Below are positions 44,522 to 53,834 of a DNA stretch of 64,000 nt, in pieces. Source of the DNA: Rahnella bonaserana (GTDB lineage Bacteria > Pseudomonadota > Gammaproteobacteria > Enterobacterales > Enterobacteriaceae); contig NZ_JAFMOW010000064.1 in NCBI RefSeq assembly GCF_019049675.1, positions 62,001 through 126,000 of the forward strand, in the 5' to 3' direction. Each line of letters begins with the position of its first letter. The stretch's first letter is position 1. Made by a program: the position numbers and the translations under genes. The notes beneath the pieces are model-generated. The model was not told the DNA's origin and made no database searches. It saw only the letters and a list, made by a program, of their open reading frames with translations.

Positions 44522-45765
44522 AACCAGCATGGCGGGAAGGGAATCATATCCAGCTTCTGGAAAATGGCGACGAATATTACCCGGCTTTATTCGACGCTAT
44601 TGATAACGCTCAGAGTAAGGTGTTTCTCGAAACCTTTATCTGGTTTGAAGATAACGTGGGTCGCCGTTTGCATGCGGTGCTCCTGCGCGCCGCACGGCGT
44701 GGTGTCGACGTTCAGGTGCTGCTAGACGGGTACGGCTCGCATGGCCTGAGCGATAGTTTCGTCAGCGAACTGACTTCGGCAGGGGTGGCGTTTCGCTATT
44801 ACGACCCGCGGCGGCCACTGTTCGGTATGCGCACCAATCTGTTCCGGCGTATGCACCGTAAAATTGTTGTCATCGATAACAAGGTGGCGTTTGTCGGCGG
44901 GATTAATTACTCCGCCGAGCACATGTCCGACTACGGCCCCGAGGCCAAACAGGACTACGCCGTGCAGGTAGAAGGCCCGGTGGTGGATGACATTCTTAAG
45001 TTTGAGTTGGAAAACCTGCCCGATCATGCGCAAACCCGCCGATGGTGGCAGCAACGTCGCCGCTATCATGCGGCCGAAAATCGTCATCCCGGCGAGGCAC
45101 AGGCGCTATTTGTCTGGCGCGATAACGACGATCACAGTGATGATATTGAGCGTCACTATCTGAAAATGCTGTCCAGCGCCAGGCGCGAAGTGATTATCGC
45201 TAATGCCTATTTCTTTCCTGGCTACCGTCTGCTGCACGCCATGCGTAATGCGGCCCGACGGGGGGTACAGGTGAAACTCATTGTGCAGGGTGAACCGGAT
45301 ATGCTGATTGTCAAAGTCGGTGCGGAGCTGCTCTACAACTATCTGCTGAAAGGCGGGGTGCAGGTGTATGAATATCGGCGTCGTCCGTTGCATGGCAAGG
45401 TCGCACTGATGGACGCTCACTGGGCGACTGTCGGCTCGAGCAATCTCGATCCGTTAAGCTTGTCCCTCAATCTTGAGGCCAATCTCATTATCCATGACCG
45501 CGCGTTTAACCAGACGCTGCGGGAGAATCTCCACGGCATTATTGCCAATGACTGCCAGCGTGTGGATGAAGCCATGGCCCCGAAACGCACCTGGTGGAAC
45601 CTGGCGAAAAACGTGGTGGTGTTCCACTTCCTGCGTAAATTCCCTGCAATGGTCGGCTGGCTACCGGCACACACACCAAGGCTTTCTCTGGTAACGGCAC
45701 CGGTACAACCCGAAATTGAAATGCAGGATCGGATGACGTCAGAAAAATCGGAGGTAAAAACCTGA
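44518..45765 (+). CDS. clsB: Cardiolipin synthase B
   Basis: A 415-residue phospholipase-D superfamily enzyme (YbhO). The two HKD motifs are [20 protein letters not shown] (His near 112) and [20 protein letters not shown] (His near 291). ClsB has no N-terminal membrane anchor, unlike ClsA; it condenses phosphatidyl groups into cardiolipin at the inner membrane and can also make phosphatidylglycerol from phosphatidylethanolamine and glycerol. It lies between ybhP and ybhN with overlapping start and stop codons on both sides, the same order as in E. coli. Confidence 0.94.
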   Translation: MKPAWREGNHIQLLENGDEYYPALFDAIDNAQSKVFLETFIWFEDNVGRRLHAVLLRAARRGVDVQVLLDGYGSHGLSDSFVSELTSAGVAFRYYDPRRPLFGMRTNLFRRMHRKIVVIDNKVAFVGGINYSAEHMSDYGPEAKQDYAVQVEGPVVDDILKFELENLPDHAQTRRWWQQRRRYHAAENRHPGEAQALFVWRDNDDHSDDIERHYLKMLSSARREVIIANAYFFPGYRLLHAMRNAARRGVQVKLIVQGEPDMLIVKVGAELLYNYLLKGGVQVYEYRRRPLHGKVALMDAHWATVGSSNLDPLSLSLNLEANLIIHDRAFNQTLRENLHGIIANDCQRVDEAMAPKRTWWNLAKNVVVFHFLRKFPAMVGWLPAHTPRLSLVTAPVQPEIEMQDRMTSEKSEVKT

Positions 45766-46727
45766 TGTCCACACCACATCCAAAGTGGCGTCTCGCGAAA
45801 AAAATCCTCACCGGTATTTTCTTTATCGCCATAGCCGTACTGCTGGTGGTTTATGCCCGCACGGTCAACTGGGAAGACGTGTGGAAGGTCATTCGTCATT
45901 ACAACCGCACGTCACTGCTGATGTCTGTGGCGCTCGTGATCCTTAGCTATCTGCTGTATGGCTGTTACGATCTGCTCGCACGCGCTTATTGCGGACACAA
46001 ACTCGCGGCACGTCAGGTGATGCTGGTGTCATTTATCTGCTACGCCTTTAACCTCACGCTCAGTACCTGGGTTGGCGGAATTGGTATGCGATACCGGCTT
46101 TACTCGCGTCTGGGTCTGCATGGCGGCACGATCACGCGCATCTTCTCACTGAGCATAACTACAAACTGGCTTGGCTATATTTTGCTGGGCGGGATCATCT
46201 TCACCTCCGGTGTAGTAGAACTGCCTTCGCACTGGTATATCGACGCCGGTACATTGCGCATTGTTGGCATTGGACTGCTGGCGATGGTGGCGGTTTACGT
46301 GTGGTGCTGCGCCTTTGCTAAATACCGTCACATGACGGTTAAAGGGCAAAAACTTGTGCTGCCGTCATTTAAATTCGCGCTGGCCCAGATGGTAATTTCA
46401 AGTGCCAACTGGATGGCCATGGGGGCGATAATCTGGCTGTTGCTTGGTCAGGATATGAACTATTTCTTTGTACTGGGAGTGCTGTTAGTCAGCAGTATCG
46501 CCGGGGTGATTGTGCATATCCCGGCGGGGATCGGCGTGCTGGAAGCGGTGTTTATCGCGCTGCTGGCCGCAGAACATACTTCGCAGGGCACGATTATCGC
46601 CGCGCTGCTGGCCAATCGCTTGCTCTACTACTTCCTGCCGTTGCTGCTGGCTCTGGTGTGTTATTTGCTACTGGAGAGCAGGGCGAAGAAATTGCGGGCT
46701 AAGAACGCAGAGGCAATGGCCAAATGA
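45765..46727 (+). CDS. ybhN: YbhN-family integral membrane protein (UPF0104)
   Basis: A 320-residue inner-membrane protein with about eight hydrophobic segments, of the lysylphosphatidylglycerol synthase/flippase membrane-domain superfamily. Recognisable parts are FNLTLSTWVGGIGMRYRLYSRLG (conserved core, in two pieces) and IPAGIGVLEAVFIALL. Related domains in MprF flip aminoacylated lipids; a lipid-handling role with ClsB is a fair inference. The start overlaps the clsB stop (TGATG). After it, 46728-46984 holds no gene I can see. Confidence 0.9.
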   Translation: MSTPHPKWRLAKKILTGIFFIAIAVLLVVYARTVNWEDVWKVIRHYNRTSLLMSVALVILSYLLYGCYDLLARAYCGHKLAARQVMLVSFICYAFNLTLSTWVGGIGMRYRLYSRLGLHGGTITRIFSLSITTNWLGYILLGGIIFTSGVVELPSHWYIDAGTLRIVGIGLLAMVAVYVWCCAFAKYRHMTVKGQKLVLPSFKFALAQMVISSANWMAMGAIIWLLLGQDMNYFFVLGVLLVSSIAGVIVHIPAGIGVLEAVFIALLAAEHTSQGTIIAALLANRLLYYFLPLLLALVCYLLLESRAKKLRAKNAEAMAK

Positions 46728-46984
46728 GGCTGCTGACAATGGTTTAGGTGCATTAGCGTTTTGGAGTAACCATTATAAACTAGCCAAAAAGTGACATTAT
46801 CAAATGGGACTTACACATTCTGTCTATCCCAGTTTAAAATGTCATCCTCAGGTCCAAACACGACATTATCGCTTTGCGCTACATATTCGGTGCGCATAAT
46901 CATGATTATGTTAAATAGGATATCAGATGCGTACTCACAGCTTCTGATTAGTGTTGAACAAAGGGTCTGCTTGCAAAACGGAAA

Positions 46985-47710
46985 TTATAATTCATACATC
47001 AGGCCGCCTTTATTCATCAGTATGCCGGGTGTAATTCCGATGGCTTCTTTATAAGTCGTCATTTCTGCAGTCTGCTCAATGTATTTTTTAAAATGAGGTG
47101 TCTTACGATGGGCCTGATAAGCCTCTTCGCTGGCGTATATTTCATAGAAATACCAGCGTTCAGGATTCGCTTTATCGATAGCGGCATACATGGCCAGAAC
47201 GCCCTCTTCCAGCTTAATAGACTGCGCCATCTCGGGTAAAACGACATCGCGAAAAGCCTGCCCGAACTGTGGTTTTACATCAACGATGACAAAGTTATTT
47301 ATTGTGTGATCGCTTTGCACAATCTGTTTATCTGCCAGAAATTGCGGTATCACATCAATTCTGCGCTTTTGGTTCGCCTCCAGAATATCAGGTGAATTGC
47401 GTAAAAATTCTTTATAGCTCGTTGAATTCAGATGTTTTCCGTATGCGTCGCTATCAGCGTAAATTTCAAATACATAAACAACTGACGGGTTTATTTTCTT
47501 TTTGGCGGAATACATTGCAAGGGTTCCAGATTCACCGGTAACCGACGCTCTGATATTCTTTTCAGCCAGGCTGTCGTATGCCTTATCTTTACCTTGCCGG
47601 ATGCCGAGTTCAAAAATATTGAACACGGGTGGAACAGATAGTTTCTGTTCCTGAGCAATAACAGAACAGCTCAGAACCAGCAAAAGTGATAAAGAAACCC
47701 CGGCTTTCAT
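46985..47710 (-). CDS. Exported protein with two ABM-like (antibiotic biosynthesis monooxygenase) domains
   Basis: A 241-residue precursor. The signal peptide is residues 1 to about 19 (AGVSLSLLLVLSCSVIAQ). Two dimeric alpha-beta barrel units then follow in one chain: about 28-115 (FNIFELGIRQGKDKAY to VYVFEIYADSDAYGKHL) and about 135-225 (NNFVIVDVKPQFGQAF to WYFYEIYASEEAYQAHR), both with the W/YxFEIYA strand. Cytoplasmic ABM proteins are quinol or heme oxygenases; an exported double-domain form is less common. The start at 47710 has GAGAGGG before it; the longer frame to 47788 lacks support. Confidence 0.8.
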   Translation of the reverse strand: MKAGVSLSLLLVLSCSVIAQEQKLSVPPVFNIFELGIRQGKDKAYDSLAEKNIRASVTGESGTLAMYSAKKKINPSVVYVFEIYADSDAYGKHLNSTSYKEFLRNSPDILEANQKRRIDVIPQFLADKQIVQSDHTINNFVIVDVKPQFGQAFRDVVLPEMAQSIKLEEGVLAMYAAIDKANPERWYFYEIYASEEAYQAHRKTPHFKKYIEQTAEMTTYKEAIGITPGILMNKGGLMYEL

Positions 47711-47809
47711 AAACGACCCTCTCTTTTCGGCTGCATTAAAATTGGTGCCACTATTGCTGATAAGGCGCGTTAACCACGCCATCATCACATTCCATTTTCG
47801 TCACTCGGC

Positions 47810-48841
47810 TCACTGGTTGATTCGCAAAGGGGAGAGTCGCGGCGCTTGTTCAGACAGCGGCGGAACGATGCCATCAACCACATGGGGAACGTACGGTGCC
47901 TCCAGCGCTGCAATTTCTTCTGACGATAATGTCAGGTTAAGTGCTTCCACGGCGGTTGACAGGTGTTCCGCTTTAGTGGCACCGATGATGGGTGCGGTAA
48001 TCACAGATTTAGACAGCAGCCATGCAAGCGCAACATGTGCACGAGGAACGCCCTGCCCGGCGGCAATCTGCGCCACAACCTCAACCACTTTCCGGTCCTG
48101 CTGTGCAGCGTTTTCATACATTTTCAGCGCAAAGGCGTCGTTCTGTGTCCGGTGAGTGGTTTCACTCCAGTCGCGTGTCAGCCTGCCGCGCGCCATCGGG
48201 CTCCAGGGAATAACACCCACGCCCTGATCCTCACATAGCGGCAGCATTTCCCGCTCTTCTTCCCGATACAGTAAATTGTATTGCGGTTGCATAGAGACAA
48301 AGCGCGTCCAGCCGTTACGCTCAGCAACATACTGCATCTTGGAAAAACGCCAGGCTTCCATTGAGGAGGCACCGATATAGCGCACTTTCCCGGCTTTCAC
48401 CAAATCGTGAAGTGCTTCCATGGTTTCTTCAACAGGTGTGCCGTGATCAAAACGGTGAATCTGATACAGATCCACATAATCCATACCCAACCGGATCAGG
48501 CTGTCATCGATGGACTGAAACAGCGATTTTCGCGAGAGAAAACCGGTGTTTGGCGAGTTACGCCATGGGAAAAAAGCCTTAGTAGCGACAACGATTTCAT
48601 CCCGATATGCCATATCGCGCAGCGCCCGACCGACAATTTCTTCTGAGCTTCCACCTGAATAAATATTAGCCGTATCAAAGAAATTAATTCCCGCCTCAAG
48701 TGCCTGACGTATCAATGGCCGGGACGCACTTTCATCAAGAGACCACGGCTGAGGAAGACGTTCTGGTTCGCCGTAACTCATGCATCCCAGACACAGTCGC
48801 GATACTTTCAGGCCACTTCGCCCCAGGTTTACATACTGCAT
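47810..48841 (-). CDS. Aldo/keto reductase
   Basis: A 343-residue NADPH-dependent aldo/keto reductase (AKR) TIM barrel, close to YajO-type enzymes. The catalytic tetrad lies in FFDTANIYSGGSSEE (Asp, Tyr; about 51-65), VVATKAFFPW (Lys) and DLYQIHRFD (His); the cofactor region is near IIGATKAEHL. The ATG at 48841 (MQYVNLGRSGLK) is preferred since AGGGAG lies six bases before it; the ATG at 48847 touches the ribosome site. It is first-to-last neighbour in a run of three same-strand oxidoreductase-type genes. Confidence 0.9.
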   Translation of the reverse strand: MQYVNLGRSGLKVSRLCLGCMSYGEPERLPQPWSLDESASRPLIRQALEAGINFFDTANIYSGGSSEEIVGRALRDMAYRDEIVVATKAFFPWRNSPNTGFLSRKSLFQSIDDSLIRLGMDYVDLYQIHRFDHGTPVEETMEALHDLVKAGKVRYIGASSMEAWRFSKMQYVAERNGWTRFVSMQPQYNLLYREEEREMLPLCEDQGVGVIPWSPMARGRLTRDWSETTHRTQNDAFALKMYENAAQQDRKVVEVVAQIAAGQGVPRAHVALAWLLSKSVITAPIIGATKAEHLSTAVEALNLTLSSEEIAALEAPYVPHVVDGIVPPLSEQAPRLSPLRINQ

Positions 48842-48885
48842 AATCATCTCCCTGCATCGTTATTAAATGAAAATTGTGACGGCTG

Positions 48886-49164
48886 TTATTGCCAGTTTCC
48901 CACCATTTTCGGGATGAATTCACGAATCTCATATTCAGCGAGATTTGGGTGATAGGCGTCTTCTCTCAGAATAGCGTCCAGCTCTTCCCGACTTTCAGTA
49001 TGAGCAATAATCACCCCTGCTCTTTCGCGATCGGAATAGGGACCGATGAGAACAAACTTGCCTGCATTGAAATACTGCTGAAACCAGCTGACATGGCGCG
49101 TGAAAAGCGCCTCATGCTCCACAGCCGTGATATCGCCATTCACCGTAATATTGATGAGATACAT
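48886..49164 (-). CDS. YciI-like protein
   Basis: A 92-residue YciI/YCII-fold protein (dimeric alpha-beta barrel). Features are the opening MYLINITVN strand, ALFTRHVSWFQQYFNAGKFV helix-strand with a conserved His, a GPYSDRERAGVIIA loop, and DAYHPNLAEYEIREF at the end. YciI relatives include dehydrochlorinases and small isomerases; most are uncharacterised. It lies between the aldo/keto reductase and quinone-reductase-like genes, 15 bases from the latter, probably in one operon. Confidence 0.87.
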   Translation of the reverse strand: MYLINITVNGDITAVEHEALFTRHVSWFQQYFNAGKFVLIGPYSDRERAGVIIAHTESREELDAILREDAYHPNLAEYEIREFIPKMVGNWQ

Positions 49165-49179
49165 TTTCCCTCTTCTCCT

Positions 49180-49755
49180 TTACACAGCCATTTTTAAAGC
49201 AGGGGCAGTTTGTTTAATCGCGGTAATCAGACGCGCGGCATGAACTTTAGCCAGTGTTTTCTGTTCGAGGACTTTAGCTTCATCACGTCCTGCGTAGCTC
49301 ATCCCAAAGGTGTAGACCGGATCCTGCAAATCCAGATTGCACAGCAGTGCTGTGGTTTCAAACTGGGTCAGGTATTGCTGAATGTCGTGACCGAACAAAC
49401 CTTCAGCGGAATACAGTCCCTCTGGTGCGCCGGCAGTAAAAGAAATGATCAGCTTTTTGCCCCCCAGTTTTGCAGCAGAACCATGAGCGAAACCATGAAC
49501 AAAAACCTGATCAATCCATAATTTCATTAAGCCCGGCACTGAATACCAGGAAAAAGGAAACTGCCAGACAATCACATCGGCGTTGAGTAAGGCTTGCTGT
49601 TCCTGTGCCACGTTGATGTGATAGTCAGGATAAAGAGCATCAAGAAAGCGAATTTCGGCTTCGGGCAGCGCTGTTGCAACTTCACCCAGAATAGTGGCAT
49701 TGCCAATGGACTCATTAATATTCGGGTGACCAGAAATAATCAGTACATTTTGCAT
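49180..49755 (-). CDS. NAD(P)H quinone oxidoreductase, KefF/MdaB-type flavodoxin fold
   Basis: A 191-residue FMN/FAD-binding quinone reductase family protein. Motifs are VLIISGHPNINES (flavin phosphate loop, about 4-16), DVIVWQFPFSWYSVPGLMKL (about 60-79) and FTAGAPEGLYS (about 108-118). It reduces quinones or similar electrophiles in two-electron steps. It is the first gene of a three-gene leftward cluster and divergent from the LysR regulator at 49896, its likely controller. Confidence 0.88.
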   Translation of the reverse strand: MQNVLIISGHPNINESIGNATILGEVATALPEAEIRFLDALYPDYHINVAQEQQALLNADVIVWQFPFSWYSVPGLMKLWIDQVFVHGFAHGSAAKLGGKKLIISFTAGAPEGLYSAEGLFGHDIQQYLTQFETTALLCNLDLQDPVYTFGMSYAGRDEAKVLEQKTLAKVHAARLITAIKQTAPALKMAV

Positions 49756-49895
49756 TTTTGGCTTCCTTAACAGGGGTTTGTTAAACTGGACGTGAGTATA
49801 AACAACCCTGATTCTGTTTTTTAGAGCAGTAATAGCTCATACACTCTTAGCCAATAGCTAATAATCTAATTTTGTTTCCTCTTCTGGATGACGCC

Positions 49896-50795
49896 ATGAA
49901 CAATGTCATTTACAACCAAATCCGTATTTTCCAGAGCATCGCCCGTGAAGGCAGCATTACTGCTGCGGCCAGGAAACTTGAGATAACGCCACCTTCCGTG
50001 AGCAAAGCGCTAAAACTGCTTGAGCAACATATTGGCCACCCGCTTTTTGTGCGTACCACGCGGCGCATTGAGCTGACGGATGCGGGTGAACAGTTGTTGC
50101 AACAGACGTCGCGGGCTGTGGCGTCACTGGAAAGTGCGGTGGAAAGCATCAAAGACCTGAATCAGGAACCCTCCGGGCTGGTCCGAATTACGCTGTCGCG
50201 CTTTGCTTACCTGCTTATTCTAAAGCCCCTGATGGCAGAGTTTTGCAAGAGTTACCCCGGAATACAGCTTGAGATATCCGTCTATGACGGAACCGTGAAC
50301 ATGATTGATGAGCGCTTTGATTTGGGCATACGTTTCGGCGATATTCTGGAAGAGAGTGTCGTGGCCCGCCCGTTGATGAAACCTTTTCGTGAGGGTTTAT
50401 ATGCTTCTGCGGCCTATCTCGCAGAATACGGTACGCCAGAACTGCCGGCTGACTTACATCAGCATCAACTCATCGGCTATCGCTTTATCACCAATAACCG
50501 CATCCTCCCGCTGATGCTGGAAGACAAAGGTGAGCAATTAACCGTTGAGATGCCAGGGCAAATCATCAGCAATGATATTGATGTCATGGCAGATGGAATA
50601 CGCAGCGGTCTGGGAATTGGCAGATTGTTTGAGCCGGTGTATGAATTGCAGCCCGATAAAGAGCAGTTTATCCCGGTGATGATGCCGTACTGGAAAACCT
50701 ATCCACCGGTTTATCTTTACTATTTAAAAAGCACCGGCAAGGCGAAACGAGTCAAAGCGCTGATTGATTTTTTAATGATGAAAACCCCAAAATAG
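49896..50795 (+). CDS. LysR-type transcriptional regulator
   Basis: A 299-residue regulator with an N-terminal helix-turn-helix (GSITAAARKLEITPPSVSKA, about 17-36) and an effector domain like those of oxidoreductase-linked LysR proteins (LDLGIRFG-type strand, DIDVMADGIRSGLGIGRL near 230). The start at 49896 is preferred over 49872 on family length. It lies 140 bases from the divergent quinone reductase gene and probably senses an electrophile or redox-active compound. Confidence 0.87.
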   Translation: MNNVIYNQIRIFQSIAREGSITAAARKLEITPPSVSKALKLLEQHIGHPLFVRTTRRIELTDAGEQLLQQTSRAVASLESAVESIKDLNQEPSGLVRITLSRFAYLLILKPLMAEFCKSYPGIQLEISVYDGTVNMIDERFDLGIRFGDILEESVVARPLMKPFREGLYASAAYLAEYGTPELPADLHQHQLIGYRFITNNRILPLMLEDKGEQLTVEMPGQIISNDIDVMADGIRSGLGIGRLFEPVYELQPDKEQFIPVMMPYWKTYPPVYLYYLKSTGKAKRVKALIDFLMMKTPK

Positions 50796-50950
50796 CTACC
50801 GACATAACCTGTTAAAGATCCCCATCAGTTGAAGCGCTAAACAGCCCGCAACAGTGTCATCAGACTGCACAGAGCGAAAAACGGGCGATGAGGTAACCCT
50901 TTCATGTCCGTCAAATCTGCTGCGATTCAGCATATGATGCTGCTCCAAAA

Positions 50951-50985
50951 AACAAAAGCACCTACCCGGCAGATGCTTTTGTAAA
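50951..50985. terminator. Stem-loop between LysR and Asd-like genes
   Basis: CAAAAGCA (50953-50960) pairs with TGCTTTTG (50974-50981) around CCTACCCGGCAGA, with A/T-rich flanks on both sides. It is a likely bidirectional terminator for convergent transcripts. Confidence 0.6.
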
Positions 50986-50996
50986 AATAATATGAA

Positions 50997-52115
50997 TCAG
51001 ACTTTGCCGAGCAGAATATTCAACATGCGGCGCAATGGTTCCGCCGCTCCCCACAACAGCTGATCGCCTACTGTCAGAACCGAATAGATAGGCTCATTGT
51101 TCAGAGACATTTTTTTGTAGCGACCGATACCCACCTGAAGCGAGCCGCTGATATAAGCCGGGGTCAATTTACTGACACTCTCATCCTTGTTATTGGGCAC
51201 ATAGTTAACCCATGGATGGGAATGCGTCACTAATTCTGCAAATTCTTTTTCACTGACTTCGCGCTTGAGCTTCAGGGTGATCGCAGCACTGTGACAGCGG
51301 ATCACGCCGACCCGGATGCATAAACCATTAACCGGGATTGTACCGGGAGACAGGCTCAGAATTTTGTTCGTTTCAGCCTCACCTTTCCATTCTTCACGGC
51401 TGTTGCCATCGCCTAAATCGCTGTCAATCCACGGAATGATGCTGCCCATTAAAGGCGCGCCGAAGTTCTGAGTCGGCATGTCAGCGCTGTTAATCAGTTC
51501 ACTGACCTTATTGACTAACGGAAGCACTGAACCTGAGGATGTCAGCTCTTCGGAGGACAAATGGTTGCTTATGTAAGCGCTTTGCGTAATTAATTCCCGT
51601 ACATACTGCGCTCCGGCACCCGATGCAGACTGATAGGTCATCACACTCATCCATTCAATGAGATCGGCCTTTATCAACCCAGCGAGTCCCATAAGACTTA
51701 ACGTGATGGAACAGTTGCCGCCGACAAAAAGTTTAATCCCCTCTTTGACTGCACGATCAATATTTGTGCGGTTAACCGGGTCGAGAATAATGCAGGCTTT
51801 CTCATCCATCCGCAGTGCTGAGGCTGCGTCAATCCAGTAGCCTTTCCAGCCATGGTTAATCAGCGCAGGATATATTGCTTTAGTATAATCCCCGCCCTGA
51901 CAGGTGATAATGATGTCCATTTCAGCCAGGGCACTAATCGAATTAGCATCTTTTAAGGTATAGCTTACGCCCCCTATGACAGGACCGGCGGCGCCCGCAC
52001 TGGAAGTGCTGTAAAAATGTGCAGAAATGTCGTCAAAATCCCTCTCTTCGACCATTCGCTGCAGCAAAACAGAACCTACCATTCCTCGCCAACCCACAAT
52101 GCCAATTTGCTTCAT
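50997..52115 (-). CDS. Aspartate-semialdehyde dehydrogenase-like protein, divergent paralogue
   Basis: A 372-residue protein of the Asd family with the catalytic Cys135 in FVGGNCSITL, the NADP loop GWRGMVGSVLLQRMVEERDF, the EEWKGEAETNK segment, and the catalytic His in RVGVIRCHSAAITLKLK. All key residues are kept, so it should reduce aspartyl-phosphate to aspartate semialdehyde. By memory it differs from E. coli Asd at many positions in the middle region (for example 165-215) and lacks the usual gene neighbours, so it may be a second copy rather than the housekeeping enzyme. The upstream 370 bases lack a recognisable lysine riboswitch. Confidence 0.85.
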   Translation of the reverse strand: MKQIGIVGWRGMVGSVLLQRMVEERDFDDISAHFYSTSSAGAAGPVIGGVSYTLKDANSISALAEMDIIITCQGGDYTKAIYPALINHGWKGYWIDAASALRMDEKACIILDPVNRTNIDRAVKEGIKLFVGGNCSITLSLMGLAGLIKADLIEWMSVMTYQSASGAGAQYVRELITQSAYISNHLSSEELTSSGSVLPLVNKVSELINSADMPTQNFGAPLMGSIIPWIDSDLGDGNSREEWKGEAETNKILSLSPGTIPVNGLCIRVGVIRCHSAAITLKLKREVSEKEFAELVTHSHPWVNYVPNNKDESVSKLTPAYISGSLQVGIGRYKKMSLNNEPIYSVLTVGDQLLWGAAEPLRRMLNILLGKV

Positions 52116-52483
52116 TTGCTTAACCTTAACAACGTTATAAGAATGTTAACTATTTTCGCGGTGAGTTATATCTCATCCCTAAATCAAGGTCATTACGAAT
52201 TGCATCAGGTTTTAATATTATTAAAATCTTTCAATAAGCGATCAAAGATAGAAGGAGCTGTTATTGATGCCATGGGTACCGGATACCGCCCGCTCAATAC
52301 CGCTGGGTCTCAGGATTGTCACTTACCGGTGAAGCCTTAAAATCGTTTCGGTTACTCTCCTGAGCATCAGGCTCGTGCAGGCCTTTAAAACCCGCACGGG
52401 TCCACAGCGGATAGCGGACACGTTGTATAAAAAAGTCTTAACGTGGGGGGATTTCCTTTTTCCAGCGGACTCCTGGAAAAGCA
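52116..52483. other. Gap of about 370 bases upstream of the Asd-like gene
   Basis: The first 150 bases (52116-52260) are AT-rich and should hold the leftward Asd-like promoter. Between 52300 and 52450 a short minus-strand frame (RVRYPLWTRAGFKGLHEPDA, ending near 52310) has protein-like composition but no start; it might be a gene fragment. A TTTTTCCAG/CTGGAAAA hairpin lies near 52457-52480. Nothing else is supported. Confidence 0.3.
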
Positions 52484-52509
52484 AAATGCCCCACCTGGGG
52501 CATTTTTTA
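52484..52509 (-). terminator. Terminator after the sugar dehydrogenase gene
   Basis: AAAATGCCCCA pairs with TGGGGCATTTTTT around CC. It has A-runs and T-runs on opposite sides, so it works in both directions; on the minus strand it closes the DUF2231-dehydrogenase operon. Confidence 0.85.
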
Positions 52510-52529
52510 TCCGGCAATCTTTTCTGCCG

Positions 52530-53834
52530 TTACTGCGCTTTGCTCACCCGCCAGACGACGTTGCCCGCATCGTCGGCGATGAGTACGCCGCCCTGTTTAT
52601 CCATCGCCAGCCCGACAGGAAGACCGCGAACCTGTTTCTGATCGTCAGTCAGGAAACCCGTCACCACAGGTTGCGGCAACCCAACCGGCTTACCGTTTTC
52701 GAATTTCACCCACATCACCTGATATCCGTTCAGCGGTTTACGGTTCCAGCTACCGTGCTCGCTGACGAAGGCACCATCGCGATATTGCGGCATGTTTTCG
52801 CCGGTATAGAACAGCAGTCCGAGGGGCGCGACGTGTGAGCTGATGGCATAATCAGGCTTGATGGCTTTCTCTACCAGATCCGGACGCGGCGGTTTGACCC
52901 GTTCATCAACGTGCTGGCCATAATAGCTGTAAGGCCAGCCATAAAAACCGTGCTCCTGTACCGATGTCATGTAATCCGGCACCAGATCCGAGCCAATTTC
53001 ATCGCGTTCATTCACCACCGCCCAGAGTTTTCCACTCTGCGGCTCCCATTGCAGGCCGGTCGGATTGCGTAATCCGCTGGCAAAAATGCGGCTGGCTCCG
53101 GTTGCAGCATCCACTTCCAGTATCGCTGCACGCCGGTCTTCTGCCCCGATGCCATTCTCGGTGATGTTACTGTTAGAACCGACGCCGACATACAGTTTGC
53201 TGCCATCCGGACTGGCCAGCAGGGATTTCGTCCAGTGATGGTTAATCGGACCGCCCGGCAATTGCGTCACCACTTCACCAGGCGCGGTAATTTCTGTTTC
53301 GCCTGTCTGATAGGGATACTTTATCAGGCTGTCGGCGCTCGCAATCCACAGAGTATTTCCGGTCAGCTGAATGCCAAACGGTGAGTTTACATGCGCAATA
53401 AACGTATGTTTCTCCCACTTACCACCCGTATTTCGCAGCAATGTAATGCGGTTGCCGCCCTCGCCGCCTTTACCTGACGACTTCTGCACCATGCCCATAA
53501 TCAGCTCTTTCGGGCGGAAGATGAGTTTTTTGGCCGGACCATTCGATTCTGCCACCAGTACATCATTATTAGGCAGAACGTAAACCTGACGGGGATGTTT
53601 CAAACCTTCAGCGATTTTCTCGATTTTCAGTCCGTCGGCAACTTTCGGCATTTCGCCGCTTTTCCAGGGAATACCTTCCGGCACTTTCATCGGCGGCATC
53701 AGGAAGTTCTGCGCTTTTGGCAGTTCAGGATCTGCCCCGGTTTGTTTTTTCGGATCAATTTGCGAGCTGTTATCACAGCTACTGAGCAGCCCGGCAAGCA
53801 CACAGGCGGACAATAAACGTTGATAATTTTTCAT
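52530..53834 (-). CDS. PQQ-dependent sugar dehydrogenase-type lipoprotein
   Basis: A 434-residue six-bladed beta-propeller of the sorbosone/aldose sugar dehydrogenase family. The N-terminus is a lipoprotein signal ending LLSSC (Cys about 20), so it should be tethered to a membrane in the periplasm. Typical segments are GLKHPRQVYVLPNNDVLVAE, HHWTKSLLASPDGSKLYVGV and GSNSNITENGIGAEDRRAA, RNPTGLQWEP, and SEHGSWNRKPLNGYQVM. It would oxidise a sugar or aldehyde with pyrroloquinoline quinone, if the cell makes or imports that cofactor. Its start overlaps the end of the upstream membrane gene. Confidence 0.87.
   Translation of the reverse strand: MKNYQRLLSACVLAGLLSSCDNSSQIDPKKQTGADPELPKAQNFLMPPMKVPEGIPWKSGEMPKVADGLKIEKIAEGLKHPRQVYVLPNNDVLVAESNGPAKKLIFRPKELIMGMVQKSSGKGGEGGNRITLLRNTGGKWEKHTFIAHVNSPFGIQLTGNTLWIASADSLIKYPYQTGETEITAPGEVVTQLPGGPINHHWTKSLLASPDGSKLYVGVGSNSNITENGIGAEDRRAAILEVDAATGASRIFASGLRNPTGLQWEPQSGKLWAVVNERDEIGSDLVPDYMTSVQEHGFYGWPYSYYGQHVDERVKPPRPDLVEKAIKPDYAISSHVAPLGLLFYTGENMPQYRDGAFVSEHGSWNRKPLNGYQVMWVKFENGKPVGLPQPVVTGFLTDDQKQVRGLPVGLAMDKQGGVLIADDAGNVVWRVSKAQ

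Noticed and set aside
51000-52400. Lysine riboswitch upstream of the Asd-like gene
   Set aside because: I looked for the long conserved multi-stem leader in 52116-52483 and did not see it; only simple hairpins are present.
52310-52450. Short minus-strand protein-like frame (RVRYPLWTRAGF...)
   Set aside because: It has no start codon or ribosome site and only about 45 codons; too little evidence to call a gene or pseudogene.
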